Below are positions 1 through 13,515 of a stretch of DNA of 64,000 nucleotides, one piece after another (position 1 is the first letter of the stretch; the number at the start of each line of letters is the position of its first letter). A program made the position numbers and the translations under genes. Location: positions 186,001 to 250,000 of the forward strand of contig MU119249.1 of assembly GCA_014904845.1 (NCBI GenBank). The letters run 5' to 3'. The stretch is from Acephala macrosclerotiorum. Its lineage: Eukaryota > Ascomycota > Leotiomycetes > Helotiales > Mollisiaceae. Below the pieces are notes generated by a model. The model saw only the letters and a list, made by a program, of their open reading frames with translations. It had not been told where the DNA came from and made no database searches.

Positions 1-375
1 TTTTTCTTCGAATAAATTATTTGAAACTCGATTAAAAATTTCAATACACGTTTTTTTTTTTCAAATTTTAATTTTATAGTAATTATACAAAACGCGAAAA
101 ATATTAAAATAAATATAAAAACTTTTAAAAATAATTAATACTATAGAATTTACTTTGTAAAATAATAAAAACTTTAATAAAATAAAGTTTTTCTTTTTAC
201 GAGAAATTTTATAATCGTTTTAGAGTTTTAATCGTTTAACTTTTCGCGTTTCTACGTTTTAAAACATTTTCGAAAATAGTAAAAAATTTTTTCTATTATC
301 ATCATCTACCAAATTACTTCTTTCAATATTATCGTCACTTCTCTCTCGTAGTATAGTCTCCACAGTAAATAATGC

Positions 376-1122
376 GATCTCACGAATCGCGCGATTTACG
401 AAATAAACGCGAAATATATTTCGCGCTATACTTACAAAGAATAGTATTACTAATACCGATGACACTATACTACAACAAGAGATAATCATGTTTTTTAAAC
501 TTGGTTAATAATATTGAGAAACAATTAAATTCGAATTAATCGTTTTCAGTTCGTTTACATCGAATCAAACTAAATCGTTCTAATAATTTTATTGATTACT
601 CGCTAAGTATCGATGACAATGACGACGACAGCGAAAATATTAATAGTATTGTTATAAAATCTGCCATCTTTTCGCTACAACGATTTCCCACGTCGCCGCT
701 TTCTACATCTCATCGTTCGTCGTTATTACTCCCTCTCTCCTCTACTCCAATCTCTCCGCCGACTTCTCCATCTTCACCACCTTCTCCTTCGACACGGTCT
801 CGAATTTCATCACGACAAACAAATCCCGATGGATTTGACACCGTCGTGAACTATACCGAAATAGATAGACCAAATAAACGAAAGTGCAAACGAAGATTAT
901 CTGAAACGCAATCGAAAGACTCGAGATACAAATCGCAAATCGTTCTTTTAATCGATAGTTTGGGTTTAATCGATTCCGTAAACGAATCTCAATAATCAAT
1001 CGAAATTTCAGTACAAAGATCTTTTTTACAATCGCTAGATATAACTGTAGAGAATTGCGCAATACCAGAAAACGATACGTCAATACTTGATATTACGAAC
1101 GCTTTAAATCAAATCTTTTAAA
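376..1122 (+). pseudogene. RIP-degraded spliced gene relic, function unknown
   Basis: I do not recognise the family. A coding-like frame runs to 503, contains a stretch reading ARFTK-stop-TRNIFRAILTKNS, and continues to MFFKL. It is followed by an intron-like 504-549 (starts gttaat, ends ttttcag, aattaat before the acceptor). Splicing this restores phase into a second coding-like stretch with an acidic IDDNDDDSEN segment, a Ser/Pro/Thr-rich segment (PLSTSHRSS, STPISPPTSPSSPPSPS at about 690-795) and a basic RPNKRKCKRR segment (about 870-900). It ends at a stop at 1120-1122. Only a few in-frame stops are present (one near 418, one near 993), as expected for C-to-T change of Gln or Arg codons. 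The stretch is also much richer in C than its surroundings. The Ser/Pro-rich plus basic composition suggests a nuclear or regulatory protein, but that is a guess. The true 5' end lies upstream and is not clear. Confidence 0.5.
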
Positions 1123-4100
1123 CAATTTACTTTTTAAAAAGAAATATATTAAAAATACTGCGATTTGAAAATGCAATAAATATTATAACATTTGTACTAC
1201 TAAAAATAGCGAAAATATATATTCAAATCAATAAATTTAATTTCCAAATAATAAATATAAAAATTACAATAAACACGACTAAAATCCAAAAATATATTAA
1301 AAATGATTTTACAAAGAAATTATTTAAAAAAGCGATTAAAAGAATTATAAAATCAAAAGTAAATAATATAAATATTAATTTTCAAAAAACGTAAAAAAAA
1401 AAATTTTATTAAAATATTATTAAAAAATACATCGAAACTATTGATTTATTATCGTTTATCGTCGATAGAAAATTTATTGGCGAATATACAATACAAAAAA
1501 AAATTACAACGATTAAATTTATTACTTTAATCGACATCGAAATTTGTAACGAAAATTAGTGAAAATATCGATTGTAATAAAAAGATTTATATAATATAAA
1601 AAATACTAATATAGTAATTATTTTATTTTATCGAGATATTAAATTCAATAAATATTGCAAATCTTTTTCTAAAAAAAAATACTTTTCAAAAAAATTAATA
1701 AATATAATTGTATTCTAAAAAAAAATATATTCTAATTATATTAAACAAATCGAACTTCGAGCGTTTAAATAAATCAAAAATAACTTATTAAACAAATTAA
1801 ACTTATTATATGCATTTATTATCGAGATACTAAACATACTAAAATCAATTTAAAATAATAAATTTAATACGTAGTATTTCAACGAAAAAAAAATATCATA
1901 TAAACTTACAAATAATTGTATAATTATCTCAATCGAGAGTAATTCGAAACGACTCACAAAAAATACGTACATAGAATTGAAAACGAATAAATCGTTCTTT
2001 GTATCAATTCAATCTAATACCGAGAAACTAATCAATATCTTTTTTATTATTCTTATATTCTTAAACGATTTTTTAAGTATTTTCTTTAGTAAAATTCGAT
2101 TTTCGAAATATTACAATATTATACAAACTTTTAAAAGATTTATACTAAATCTTTAATTGAATTATTTACAAATTATAAAAACTTTAAATCAAATATAGAT
2201 TATTCACTTTAACGATACAACAAATATATACTTGAAATAGAAAAATATCAATGAAAATATAAAAACTAATCTCTATAAATTCTAAAGAATTCTAATCTTA
2301 ATTATTCGAAAAATTATATCTTTTAAACCGCTTATTCGTACGACTTTTTCAAAGAAACAATTCGCACTTTACCAATCCATTAATTATACGAAAAAAAACT
2401 TCTTAAAAAAGCTTTTTTGATCGTATAATTAGTAATTTAATATTACGCTCAAAATAATATATAATTTATTTATTTATTCCATTTGTAACAATTTTCAATA
2501 TATTTTTTAATTGAATTACTTTAATTTTTTAACAAAATAATTTCTTCTAAAAACGTTAAATAGAAACGTTTTTAATTTTCCTTTTTTTCGTTTATTATTT
2601 TATATTTATTACGATTATATATACTCTAAAATAAAAACAAAAAAAACATATAAATTAATCAATAATTAAAATCTCAATATATTTAAAATAAATTCAATTA
2701 TATTATTCGATGTATAACAAATTATAAAAACAAAATTACAAAATTAAATTTTAATTGTAATATAGAACTTTGTATATATTACAATACGTAACAAAAAATA
2801 ATAATTATAATTTTTAGTTTTATATCGAAAATACGTTTAAATTACAAACGAAATATTATATATTTAATTATTCAAAATGCGATCGATATATAATAATTTA
2901 ATACGTAATATTTTCTTTTTAATATCGAAATTATTTTTATAAGTTATATTTCAAATAAAATTTGAATATTTAAATTTGTTTATTTTTATTCGAAAAAAAA
3001 TTATTATGAAAATTTGAACGTTCAATTAATAAAGTACTATATAAATAGAAAATTGAACGATTGTTTAAACGCAATTTAAAAAAGAAATAAAATACTATTA
3101 TAAACGGAAAACAAGTAAAAACTTTAAAAAAATAATAATTAGAAAAAAAAATACTTATTTTTACTAGTAAAATCCGTTTTTACGAATTCAAAAATATAAA
3201 TATATTATAATTGATAATAATATATAAAGAAATCTTTTTTTACGAATTAAATTTTAAAAATTCAAATGTTAATTTTATCGTTAGTTTCATTGTTAATCTT
3301 ATTTTCATTTCTAGTCCAAGTGTGATTATAATATTATTACTAACAATATATTTTCTTTTTTTGAGTATAAAAATTTTTATTTAAATATTAATATTATATT
3401 CGAGCGAGTTTCGAAGATTAGATTTTAAATAGAATTAAAATCGATTTATATAGTAAATTAGTATTTACGCGTTAAATTTGATTTAAATTTTGTAAAATAA
3501 ATACGTAATAAAAACTATTTTCGAAAGATGTAGTATTCGAGAAATTCGATACGAATTAAATATTTTTTATTATTTCGCAAAAGAAATTAATTTAAAATAT
3601 TGAATATTATATTGTTTTTAACGAATTAAAAGTACTTTAATTAATGTAAGTATTTACTTTCGATTTATACGAAATTTTCAAAATACGTTAAAAAATTAGA
3701 ATTTAAACAAAAAACGTTAAAACGAGTAATTGATAAATGTTAAATAAATGAAATCGACAATGTTTTAAGTAGAGTATACGATTTTATTCAAGTGAATATA
3801 AGAACAAAAAATAACACGTAAAAAGAAAAGAAAAACGTATAGAAAATACAACGCGAAAAAACGTTTGAAAAAAGTTTTGAAATAATATAAAAAAACGTCA
3901 AAATCGATATCAAATCAATAAAATTATTAAAAAATTACTAATTTTTAAAACAAAGTTTTGTCGAAGTTTGTTTTTTTTTTTTTTGTCAAAGAACTTTTTT
4001 TTTGATTTTATCAAATTATTTCGAAAATATATCATTTTGATTTAAAGTTCAATTTATCGTTTTCAAAGCGCAAATATTAAACTATAATACGTGATCTTTC

Positions 4101-7100
4101 GTAATTAGTTTCAAGTACTAAGTACTAAAAATACGTTAATACTCTAAAGATTTTCGCTTTACAAATCGATTAAAACTTACTAAGTCCAATTCTAATCAAA
4201 AATTAATACACGTAATAATAATATCTCGTTTTAATATTAAAATTAAACGCTATTTACTAAATATATTCTTTTTTTTCAATATCGCCAATATAAATTTTCT
4301 ATATTATTTATTATTAACTTTCTATTATATATTACTTTATTTATATTAGTACTTATTATATCAATTTCGTATTTCTATTAATCGAGTATTTTATTATTTA
4401 CGAACTATAAAATCTTATTATTTTTTACGAATTAATTATCGCGTAAATAAAATTTAAAATATTATTAAATCAAAATAAAATAATATAAAACAAAAAAAAG
4501 CTCTAATTTGAAAATTCGTGAAAATATAAACAAAAATAAAAAATCGAAACTTATTATAAATTTATAATACGTTTGATTGATTGTATTTATTTTACTAATT
4601 ACGATTTCAAAGTATAACGAAAAATTGAACGTCAAATTCAAATAATACTCTATCAATTGAATTTTCGTCAATTTACTTGAATTTTTTTAAAATACTAATT
4701 ACAATAATATATGTATACCATGTTTTAACGATGTACTTTTTCGTACAATCTATACTAAAAAAACGTCGAAGTTTTAATCGAAAGTTTAATTTTATTATTA
4801 CAAAGTACTTTAACTATTTTCTATAGACTTATATTCAATTTAAAGTAAATTACGTACTATATATAATACATTAACAATAATACGATTTACTTTATCAACT
4901 ATAAATAATACTTTCGTATAAATAAAATAGAAAACTAAAAAATCTAATCAAAAAAAAAATCTATAAACTTATTCGATAATATTCATTTTCGAATAAAATA
5001 AAATCAAAAATCAAAAACTCGTAAAACTTAATAATCGTAAAACGATAATACGTGAATTTCAATAAATACGTTACAAAGAAACAATTTTCGTTTGAGTATT
5101 ATTTTTTTTTGAATACTGTTAATCGCTGTTTATACGTATTAACCATAGTCGTCAAATTTAAAAGCGTTTGATACAAAAAGTATTACATGTTATTACCTGG
5201 CAAAAAGATTTCTAATTGAGAAATCGACGATTTAAATATTGCTCGTTTTTTAATAAATTAACGTCTTCGATTTGAAAACATCGCATAAAAGTATTTATAC
5301 AATTGTATTAATAGAATGAATTTTAGAAGTTTTACAATTGCACTATTCGACTTTTCGTTCAAGTATAAAAAGACAATACTTTCTTTTTTTCAAATTATTT
5401 CTTTTTAATCTCTTTTTCATTTTTTCAAATACTTTTACTTACTCAATTTTATCGCGAAAATAATATCTGTAGAATTCGACTTAGTAAAATACTACGACAA
5501 TAAACGCGCATTCTATACTAATATTAGTTTGAAAAGAACTCAAAAAATGTGTAACAATATAATCACAAATTTTAAATCAATAAAAAAACAAGTATTTCTA
5601 TTAAAAGATTCTCGAGATAAAAAGTTCAAATGTAGTATTATAAAACTTTATTAATCGTAGAATAGATCGATTAATTGTAATTAATAATAATATAAATTCG
5701 TTTAAACAAACGATTTCCATTCAAAGACCAATTAACGAAAAATATCGAATTAGAAAAAAAGTTCCAAAAATGAAAAAATCGTTTCAAATTATTAGCGAAT
5801 CTTTGAATAACTTTGATCGATTAAAAGAATTCGTATAATCGAATAAAAAAATTGTTATTATTAGCGAAATCGATATTTCTATTAATACAAATTGTAAATT
5901 AAAACTCGTTAATAAATTTTTTTATCGATATTGATTTATCTAATTTCTATTTTTGAAAATATGTAAAAATCTAAATAGATTTCGTTTAATCGCTTTTTTT
6001 ACTCTTTTTTCAACGAAATAATCAATTTTTATTTTATAGTTCATAATATGTATAAACGCTTATATTCGAATTCGATCGAGTTTTCGCTTTTCTACAAAGT
6101 TATAAACGAATTTACGTAAACTCGTTTTTATTTTCAATATTATACACAGAATATTAAATGTATTAAACGCTTATTACTTGATCTCAACGTTAAAACGATA
6201 TATTTCTATAGTCGAATTAATTAAATTCAATGCGAAATATACAATTAAATATATAAATATAAATTATATCTATTTCAAAGTTTCGATTTATTGTATTATT
6301 AAAAGTATTTACAAAAAAACCAAACTCGAATATTAAAAAACAAACATTTATTAAAAATTGACAAATTGAAACTCAACGTACTTTTATACGACGAGTTTCA
6401 TTTAAATAATAAAAAAATTCTAAAAACTACTAAATATAATTTGAAAATATACTTAAAACTAGTATTGATTATTAGTATAAAACTAGCGATTTCTAGCGTT
6501 CAATCAATAATCGTAGACTTTTACGACGTTGTTCGAAATATAAATAAAACAAATTTTTAAATCAATAAAAAGAAATCAATATAAAATATAAAATCTCTAT
6601 ATAATTATATTCTTATAAGAAATTGCAATAAAATTATTCTTTTAAATATTTGAAATTGTTTAATTAATACACGTTCATATTACTACAAATTATTTTCAAT
6701 TTTATTATCGTATATACGTTATCTTCGAAAAACTTAAACGCAATTAAATACGAACATTATATACAAAAACCATTACTACAATTTAAATATCTAAATAAAA
6801 ATTATAAATATACAATACAATTTCTTCTTTTTCAATTTTTTCTATTTTAAACGTACTCGTATAAATTGATCGAATTATATCAATTATTTCACGATTAATA
6901 CAAACTATACTCAATTAATATATTTCTTGTCCGATTATAAAACTATTTACTAGAAATCAAAATACGTATAAAACGCTGGTTTTGAACTTCTACGTTGATC
7001 AATTTCTGTGTAAACGTACTAATAGCGTTCAAAATTTCAAATTTCTAACGTTAACGATCTCTCATTGATTCACTGGATTTCTCAAACCAATCAAACTCGT

Positions 7101-10056
7101 AGTATCGAACGAACATAATATATTGAAAGATTTAATTCGCAAAAATTAGTTGTATGTACTATAATACTAGTCAATAGAATTTACAAATCGATTTTTTGCA
7201 TTTTTTTAATTAAACGTTTTTTTATCGTATTAATTTACATTTTAATCAAACAATTTATATACTATTTTAATAGTCGCGTTTTACGACTCAATTTTATCGA
7301 CTTTTTATAAAAGATTTATTATTTGAATCTTAATAAACTCTTGATTTCAAACGTTAAACAATTATTTAATACATTTTAAATAAATCGCAATATCAATCTC
7401 CGATACGAAAAGAATAATATTATTATAATTCTCGATCAAAAGTAATTTCTCGTATAAACTTTCAAAAAAAGTTTTTATTGCCGTGGATTGCATTTAAAAA
7501 AATCGAATAAATTCTTTTTATTACTGAATAAAAATAGTAACGTTTTTAGTTTTATTGTTTTTATTTTGATCTTATAATACTATAAAAAAAAAATATAATT
7601 TATTAATAAAAAGTATCGATATAAAAAAAACTCGCAAAAAAACGTATTAATTCGCGTTAATTTGACGAGATTTAATCAAAGTAATTTCAGTTTTTAGTAA
7701 TCCATTTTTTTTAAAGATTTTAATTTCGACTTTGTTCTATAGAAAAATTTCTATTCGAATTGCAATAAATATAGCGTATAGTGAGTTTACGATAATAAAA
7801 AGAATAATTGATAATTGTAAAAAATCAAAGAAAACGAAATGTAAAAAAATCGTAATAATTATAATAATAATCAAAACTATATAAATATTTAAAAACAATT
7901 TATACGTATAACGTCGAACGAACGACAATAAAAATACGCTTAAAACAATTATATTAATAGTAATTTAAAATATGTTTTTAATATAAAAACTTTTAATTAG
8001 ATTTGATTGTAATTTATAGTAAAATTTGCGATATTTGATATAGAAGTGAAAAAACGCGTACTAAAGCGAATCGAATTTAAAGTAACTATCAAATAAATAG
8101 TATATTCGATTATAGTAACGACGTTAAATCATCTGTGAATAAAATTTTTGAATTATTATAATATGTAAACGCGTTCAAAGAATACGTTAGATTTGTTACA
8201 TACTAAAAACAAAATTAGAGTAATCAAAAAAATTTCATTAAATCGTTTTATTAATATTATTCGACTTTTAAAAATAGTGAAAATTGTAGTATTAATTATT
8301 AGTATAAAGAGAAGACCAAGTAAATAAAGCGGTATAATAATATTTATACTTTTAAAGTATCGATAAAGTGAACGATCAAAAATATATTTGCGAGCAAAAA
8401 ATTTAAAGTAATAAAAATTGATATAAAAAAGAGAATTGTTTCGTAAATAGTATTATAAAAAGTTTAAAATTATAATTTCGAGAAATATACTTTCAAAAAT
8501 AATTATAGTAATAGTTATAATATTTATTGTGATTTAATTAAAACAAGTAATTTATTGACGTTTGAAAATATACTTATAAAAATATACATATAAAGTTTCA
8601 CGAATATTTATTTTTAAAAACAATATATATATACACAAATATATTAAAGATTTTTTTGAATTTATTTCAAGCAATTTTTTTTAATATAGAGTTGATAAGA
8701 TTGATAAAAACATTAAATTACCAAAATTAATTTTAATTGGATAATAATAAGTACGTTAAAATAATAAATTAAATTTTTGATTAATTTGTATAATTGTTTT
8801 TATTGTTTTGTGAATCGTATTAATAATCGCTTTGTTTTAAGACTCGTTTTTAATATATTATCTCGATCTACAAATTGTATTAATAACGACTTTTTTTAGT
8901 ATAGTATATTATTTAAATTTTTTGTTATTATTTTATACGTATAAAACAATTAGTAATTACACAAGATTAAAAGTAGTAGTATTATTGTAGTAGAATTCCT
9001 TCAGTAAACTGCGATATAATACGTATTTACTATGAAAATCCGACTATCGTATAAATATATAAAATTGACTTTATAAAATTAGAAAATCACTTTAAGACTT
9101 ATAGTATATACAAACTATTATTTCAAACGCTGCGACTATACTACAAGTATAGAAAATTAGTACTTATAACAAGTTTACTAGTAGAAATTCTTAAAATAAT
9201 CGAAGACGAGATTTTTACAGTACATATAATCGAGTTAATATTTCGATAAAAACAAAAATATTTTTGTTTTCAAAAATAATACTAATCAATTAATTATTAT
9301 ACATTTGATAAAATCGCTAAATTTTTAATAATAATTAAACTTGATTCTTACAAACAACTTTTTAATACTATAATCGATTTAAAGACTTATAAATCTAAAT
9401 ATAACGACTTTCGATATAATTAGAGATACAAATTAAATTCTTTTAGTAATTCACTATTTCAAAAGAATTACATTAGTATTACAAAAAATGTAAAAAACTT
9501 TATTCATTTTTTAAACTTTTTCGAATAAACAAAATTTCGTAGATTATATTATAATACTATATTTTTCGAATGTTTAATCTATAATATAATTATTCAAAAA
9601 AAACTTTAATCTCGATATATTAATTAATTATTATAAATTCTTTAATTTCAAGAAAATTATCAATTATTTAATACTATCGATATCGTTTTTAGAGTATAGC
9701 GAGTTATTTATACGCGAACTATCAAATAAATAGAGATTTTATGTGATTTACGATATAAATACAACGTAGAAACCGTTTAATAAAAATCCGTTTCACGCGA
9801 CGATAAAAGTTTTGCGTTTAAAAACTAATAATATCAAAGGTTTAAATTTTCATTAAAAACTTTGTATATCGCAATCAGTTTACTTTAAATAGTAGATTTT
9901 CGATTTTGTCAGTTTATAAAGTTTGTTCTCGTTTATTCAAAAAAACTTGAAATTGAAAAGAACGAAAAAAATTTGAATTTACCTTTGAAACGTAAAAAAA
10001 ATAGAGATTTTTTTTAAAAAACGTTTAATACATATTCGAAATATAAATCATTTCTA

Positions 10057-10102
10057 ACGTCTGTCCCTGGATAATAAAACACTTACTGTACCAAAACGAA
10101 TT
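10057..10102 (+). repeat. Terminal inverted repeat L1 (left type, partly RIP-mutated)
   Basis: TA at 10055-10056 is followed by ACGTCTGTCCCTG, identical to the tip of the repeat at 17031. The remaining ~33 bases align without gaps to 17044-17076, with mostly C-to-T or G-to-A differences. It has the same orientation as the left end of the 17031-23364 element. The next ~600 bp also align patchily with 17077-17560 and lead into transposase fragment A, so this looks like the left end of a second copy of the same transposon family. Confidence 0.6.
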
Positions 10103-10689
10103 TATTATTCAAGGATCTCAAATTTCTCTCTTACGAATATATGAAATTATAATTTGTTTATTATTATTTTTTTAGCCATTTGTCTATAAAAATTCAATCT
10201 CTAACAAAAAAACCACTATAATTGTATTATACTATTGATCGTTCTATTTATAGTATCGAGAACTACTTTAATTATTTCTTTTTACTTCTTCGCGATTAAC
10301 AATCTATTTCTAGAATTCGAGACTATAATACTCAGGTTATATTAAAAAGTATTATAATTTCAAACTTTAAAAACTCAAAGCACATAGAAACCTACATGCC
10401 GGATTTATTCGAAAAACAAAGAAAGAGCACACAAAACGCCAAACGTCTTAGCGAGAATTTACAGAGAAGCGCACTAATATAATACCGTATTTATAGCCAC
10501 GCTAAATAGAGCATTTGAAACTATACCCAATTCATTTAAAGTGTAGCGTTCTTTTAGAAGTTCCCAGAAACACTCCCTGCTTTCGCGTCCTTGATGCGTC
10601 TCACTCCATTCTCCATTCACCACTGTAAGTTATGAGTGACCGCGCCTGTGAAAGGGAGACTCAAACATACAATATATAATAAACTGTAA
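10103..10689. other. Left arm of degraded transposon; AT-rich to balanced transition
   Basis: No gene is seen. Composition changes from AT-rich to balanced near 10330-10400. Short blocks, such as the aacgccaaacgtcttagc region near 10435, resemble the left arm of the element at 17077-17560 (aacgccacatgttttagc near 17404). I read this as the non-coding left arm between the terminal repeat and the transposase start. Confidence 0.45.
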
Positions 10690-10975
10690 AAAGGTCCCTC
10701 TTTCTACCTCCATCATTGTGCATGTAGGCGATCGTTGAAAGAGCACAAGGCCCAAAGCCAAACAATACCTCATTCCGTTGGAAGAGAAAGCCCTCGAAAG
10801 GTTTCTGAATCCTGTGCAAATAAAGTTAATTTAATATCACGCCTAAGCGCACCACGACGGGTAAAGCGATCAAGCATCCAGGCAATGGAGGCTCGGGACC
10901 TCGAGAAGCTTCATTCAGGAAGAGTGAGAGCGATAGACTGGAAACGTCGAACAGAGACAGCTATCGCCGGAGACT
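10690..10975 (+). pseudogene. Fot1/pogo transposase fragment A (DNA-binding part only)
   Basis: This matches the intact transposase at 20454-22250 in nucleotide blocks. The segment ctccatcattgtgc, then gaaagagcacaaggcccaaagcc (allowing one inserted base), parallels 20549-20605. The segment translating as IQAMEARDLEKLHSGRVRAI, then DWKRR, parallels transposase residues ~100-127 (the CENP-B-type helix-turn-helix end, ALDWNRH). Blocks between them are deleted or frameshifted. No part of the catalytic domain is present. It lies between terminal repeat L1 and the convergently placed Helo-like gene. Confidence 0.7.
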
Positions 10976-11077
10976 TCAATGGTCGTAGAAGTCGCAAACA
11001 AGGGAAATATCAGTCATTATCGGTTGGTAGTGGGATGGTAATTAACAAAGTTCGATCTTCGCTCGTAACTAACTGTC

Positions 11078-12461
11078 TTAAGAATTTGTAAGGCGTTGTG
11101 CTTCTTTGAAGAATTGCGCCCAAAATAGCTGAAGAAGAAAGGCGGAAGTGCATAAGGTTATGGCTCCATATCTGTCGATAGTAAAACGAAAATACAGCAA
11201 CCAACCCAAAGTTGATCCACCAAAAATTAGACCATGATAAAGGAGTACACCCAAAAGAGAAATGGAATAATGTGCTTGCAAACCTAACGCATGCTCTCTT
11301 TCGTCACTTTGAAGTTTAAGTAGAGCCTTCCTCGTCGGTAACCGTTCAAGCAAGGAATCTTGACTCGATAGTTTAATGCAGTTGTGAAATGGAAAAAGAA
11401 AATATCGCTGATATTGATAGTATAATTGGAGGCGAAGATTGAACTCGTGTGGAGCCACTGGGGGCCATACCATTGGAAGGTTCGCAATTCGTTGATTCAC
11501 ACGTACGTGCCTTCCGCGCTTTTCTATCTACAAAGAACAATTAATATTCGGAGGCAGTTGAATGCAAATGATATTACCTCTACAAAGTCACAATGGCTAA
11601 GTCTCCAGACTGAAAACCAGTATTTCCAGAATCCTCGGCATCTTCTGTTCTGCTGCAACAGGAGATCAAAGAAGGCTTCATCGCTACTGTAGTACTTGAG
11701 ATTGATTGGATCTAGTTCCAATGTTCTATGAGACCCTTGGACAACAAGAAGGATATGAAGCTGGCTTTCAAATTGAGCCGTCGAGAATCGTTGCTGTTCC
11801 TGATATGTCTGCTCAATGGACAGAGTAAGTTGATAGAGAATATCCTCTTGACGTCGAATAGCGGACCTGAGCAATTTCGATTAGACCTGGGTAGCTTGGA
11901 ATGGAAACGCTATACTTGCCATGTTAGGGAAGTCAGAATTGTAATAACATCTTCTCTGACAGAGGTCAAAATTCTTTTCAATCGTTGGATCTGAATTATG
12001 TTATTATTAAAAGAGATCATTCCAGAAGATGCAATGCTACACACCTTTCTTTTATGTTTCATCCATCCTATATGCTTTACTTCTACTGTTCCCTGTTTAT
12101 TCGGTATCTTCAGGACTTCGTTTTGTATGATGGTGTTCAAGTCTGTAGCCGAGGTTTTCCCAGTATTCAAAGCCTCAACGAGCATTGTTTCCAGGCTAGT
12201 TGCTGTTGTCACTCGAGTGCCTTCGAAAGCAGTCGCAATCTGTAGAAGGATAGATCGTAAGCGGGATAGCTCGAGGATGAGATCGTCTACCTATTTTTTG
12301 ACCATTATCAGTGATCATGATTTCCGATATCAGATGTTTTCTTCGAAACTTACATCTTCTTTTGCATCTGTTAGGTCCTGTAACTTTTTCAGCCCTTTCA
12401 TCAAGGTCCCCCCAGCACCAACAATCGCGATGATACTGGCGGTAAGGGAAAGCGGATCCAT
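11078..12461 (-). CDS. Helo-like/STAND N-terminal-type protein with two C-terminal TM helices, 5 exons, 387 aa
   Basis: Proposed exons on the minus strand are 12461-12354, 12290-12045, 11990-11920, 11866-11578 and 11527-11078; phases join exactly to 388 codons including the stop. The start MDPLSLTASIIAIVGAGG is the typical opening of the fungal Helo-like/STAND N-terminal domain (PF17111-like). Residues 37-177 are helical and coiled-coil-like. Residues 229-236 hold the conserved WRLSHCDF motif, and APHEF is at about 263-267. Hydrophobic segments at about 326-351 and 360-379 predict two membrane helices near the C-terminus. Introns are 63, 54, 53 and 50 bp; introns 1, 2 and 4 are GT-AG, with CTGATAA before the first acceptor. 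Intron 3 fits only with a GC donor (gcaagt), because the adjacent GT donor breaks the frame. There is no NACHT or NB-ARC domain, so this is a stand-alone membrane protein rather than a full NLR. The gene is divergent from the HET gene to its right. By family a role in membrane-linked non-self response is plausible but unproven. Confidence 0.78.
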
Positions 12462-13213
12462 CTGGGGCTCTCGACTAGCCACTAAACTCGTTTTAGGAGC
12501 CTTCGAGGGGTCAATGGCAGCTTCTCTGGTGGTGTGTGATTTGTCCCAAATAAAGCTAGGCAAGCTTCTAAGGGTAGGTTCGTCCGTGAAGTTGTAATGA
12601 AGCAGGCTTTCCCATAACTCTAAGGTGACGTTCTAACAACGGGCGTGCACAGTTGCCGCAGCTCAAATGACTGTCTGATTGACACGTGGTCGGAATGGAA
12701 GTTTTATCTTCCAAATATCTGTGCATCTATCACACGGTTCTCTATCATGAACCTCAACCTTTCGGGCTGTTGCTGGTGTTCCAACTTCTGCCTAGCAATA
12801 CTATTTGATGCCTATGATGCCTTAGGCTTAAAGCAATTCCACAAAACGCGACTCTAGAAGTGACGAAAGCTTGATAAGCTTATCTTGAATACAAATTCAA
12901 TGCATTAGCTTTTTTCGCTGTGTTAAAAAGACTCTTGTCAAATCCTGCTCTTCATCATTTTTGTTGTTGTGCCTTCGAAATTTAGTGCCTTCGAATCTAA
13001 GCTGCTAAGCTTAGAGAGAAGGTTCTTCGACAAGAAAGAGAGGGCGGGGGCTTCGGCAAAACGTTATTCCAAAAAATGATACTCTCTATTATAGCCTCGC
13101 CTTTTTCCGGTCTTGGCGTTCCCCCTAAACTGTTTCAGTATTCTTCTCAAGTTGTCCTAAACCGTTTTTCCACGCCCTGCACGTGATCTCCAAAGCTTTA
13201 ACGCTCTATTCCA
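12462..13213. other. Intergenic region with degenerate repeat copy R-a
   Basis: No gene is seen; the plus-strand frame across 11998-12597 is antisense to the Helo-like gene. Around 12975-13180 there is a partial copy of the ~300-bp repeat found at 13214 and 16399. The block agaaggttcttcga, then gggcg, then gttattcc, is shared with 16455-16505. A perfect 8-bp stem with a 4-nt loop lies at 12996-13015. This is the shared upstream region of two divergent genes. Confidence 0.45.
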
Positions 13214-13515
13214 TTTCGATTCAAAGGCTTCGTGTGAGCCGCAGGCTAGCACCCACGTATAAGAAGGTTCTTCTTCGAATAAGAAGAGAATGCGGTGCTT
13301 AGGCGTTTTAGGCGTTTTATTTTTCCGGATTAACCGGGATTGTTTAGTAATTGTTTAGTAATACCTTTCGTAAGCTAGTGGCTTCTCGTGCGCGACACCT
13401 GAAATTTTGTCGATTTCATCCACCCTACACTTATAGTAGTACACCAAAGGCTGGCAACAAGCTCTTACAATAGACGTCGAAATCAGTGGCGGTCCGAATA
13501 ATCAATATTTCTGGG
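13214..13515 (+). repeat. ~300-bp dispersed repeat, copy R-b
   Basis: The copy begins with tttcgattcaaaggcttcg and then the block gtgagccgcaggctagcacc (13234-13253), near-identical to 16399-16440 and to 25778-25818. It continues through ataagaaggttcttc and tcgatttcatc(c/g)ac, and ends near a block resembling cgaaatcggcttcagttccg at about 13480-13515. Copies R-b and R-c are co-oriented and flank the single-exon HET gene. It could be a solo LTR or a MITE; I cannot decide which. Confidence 0.55.

Larger units (their letters stand above)
1..10330. repeat. AT-rich RIP-type arm, left
   Basis: Extremely AT-rich DNA with stop codons dense in all frames. GG, CC and GC steps are rare, while CpG (tcga, acga, gcga) is still common and TA greatly outnumbers CA. 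That is the expected result of heavy repeat-induced point mutation, which prefers C in CpA context, in filamentous ascomycetes. The only gene-like structure I can defend is the spliced relic at 376-1122. A slightly less degraded patch lies at about 6970-7110, and a terminal inverted repeat lies at 10057. I see nothing else from 1123 to 10050 beyond short chance frames such as 6366-6560 and 7737-7928. Confidence 0.8.

Noticed and set aside
11998..12597. Plus-strand open frame of 199 codons
   Set aside because: It is antisense to exons 1 and 2 and intron 1 of the Helo-like gene, whose protein motifs and splice sites are clear on the other strand.
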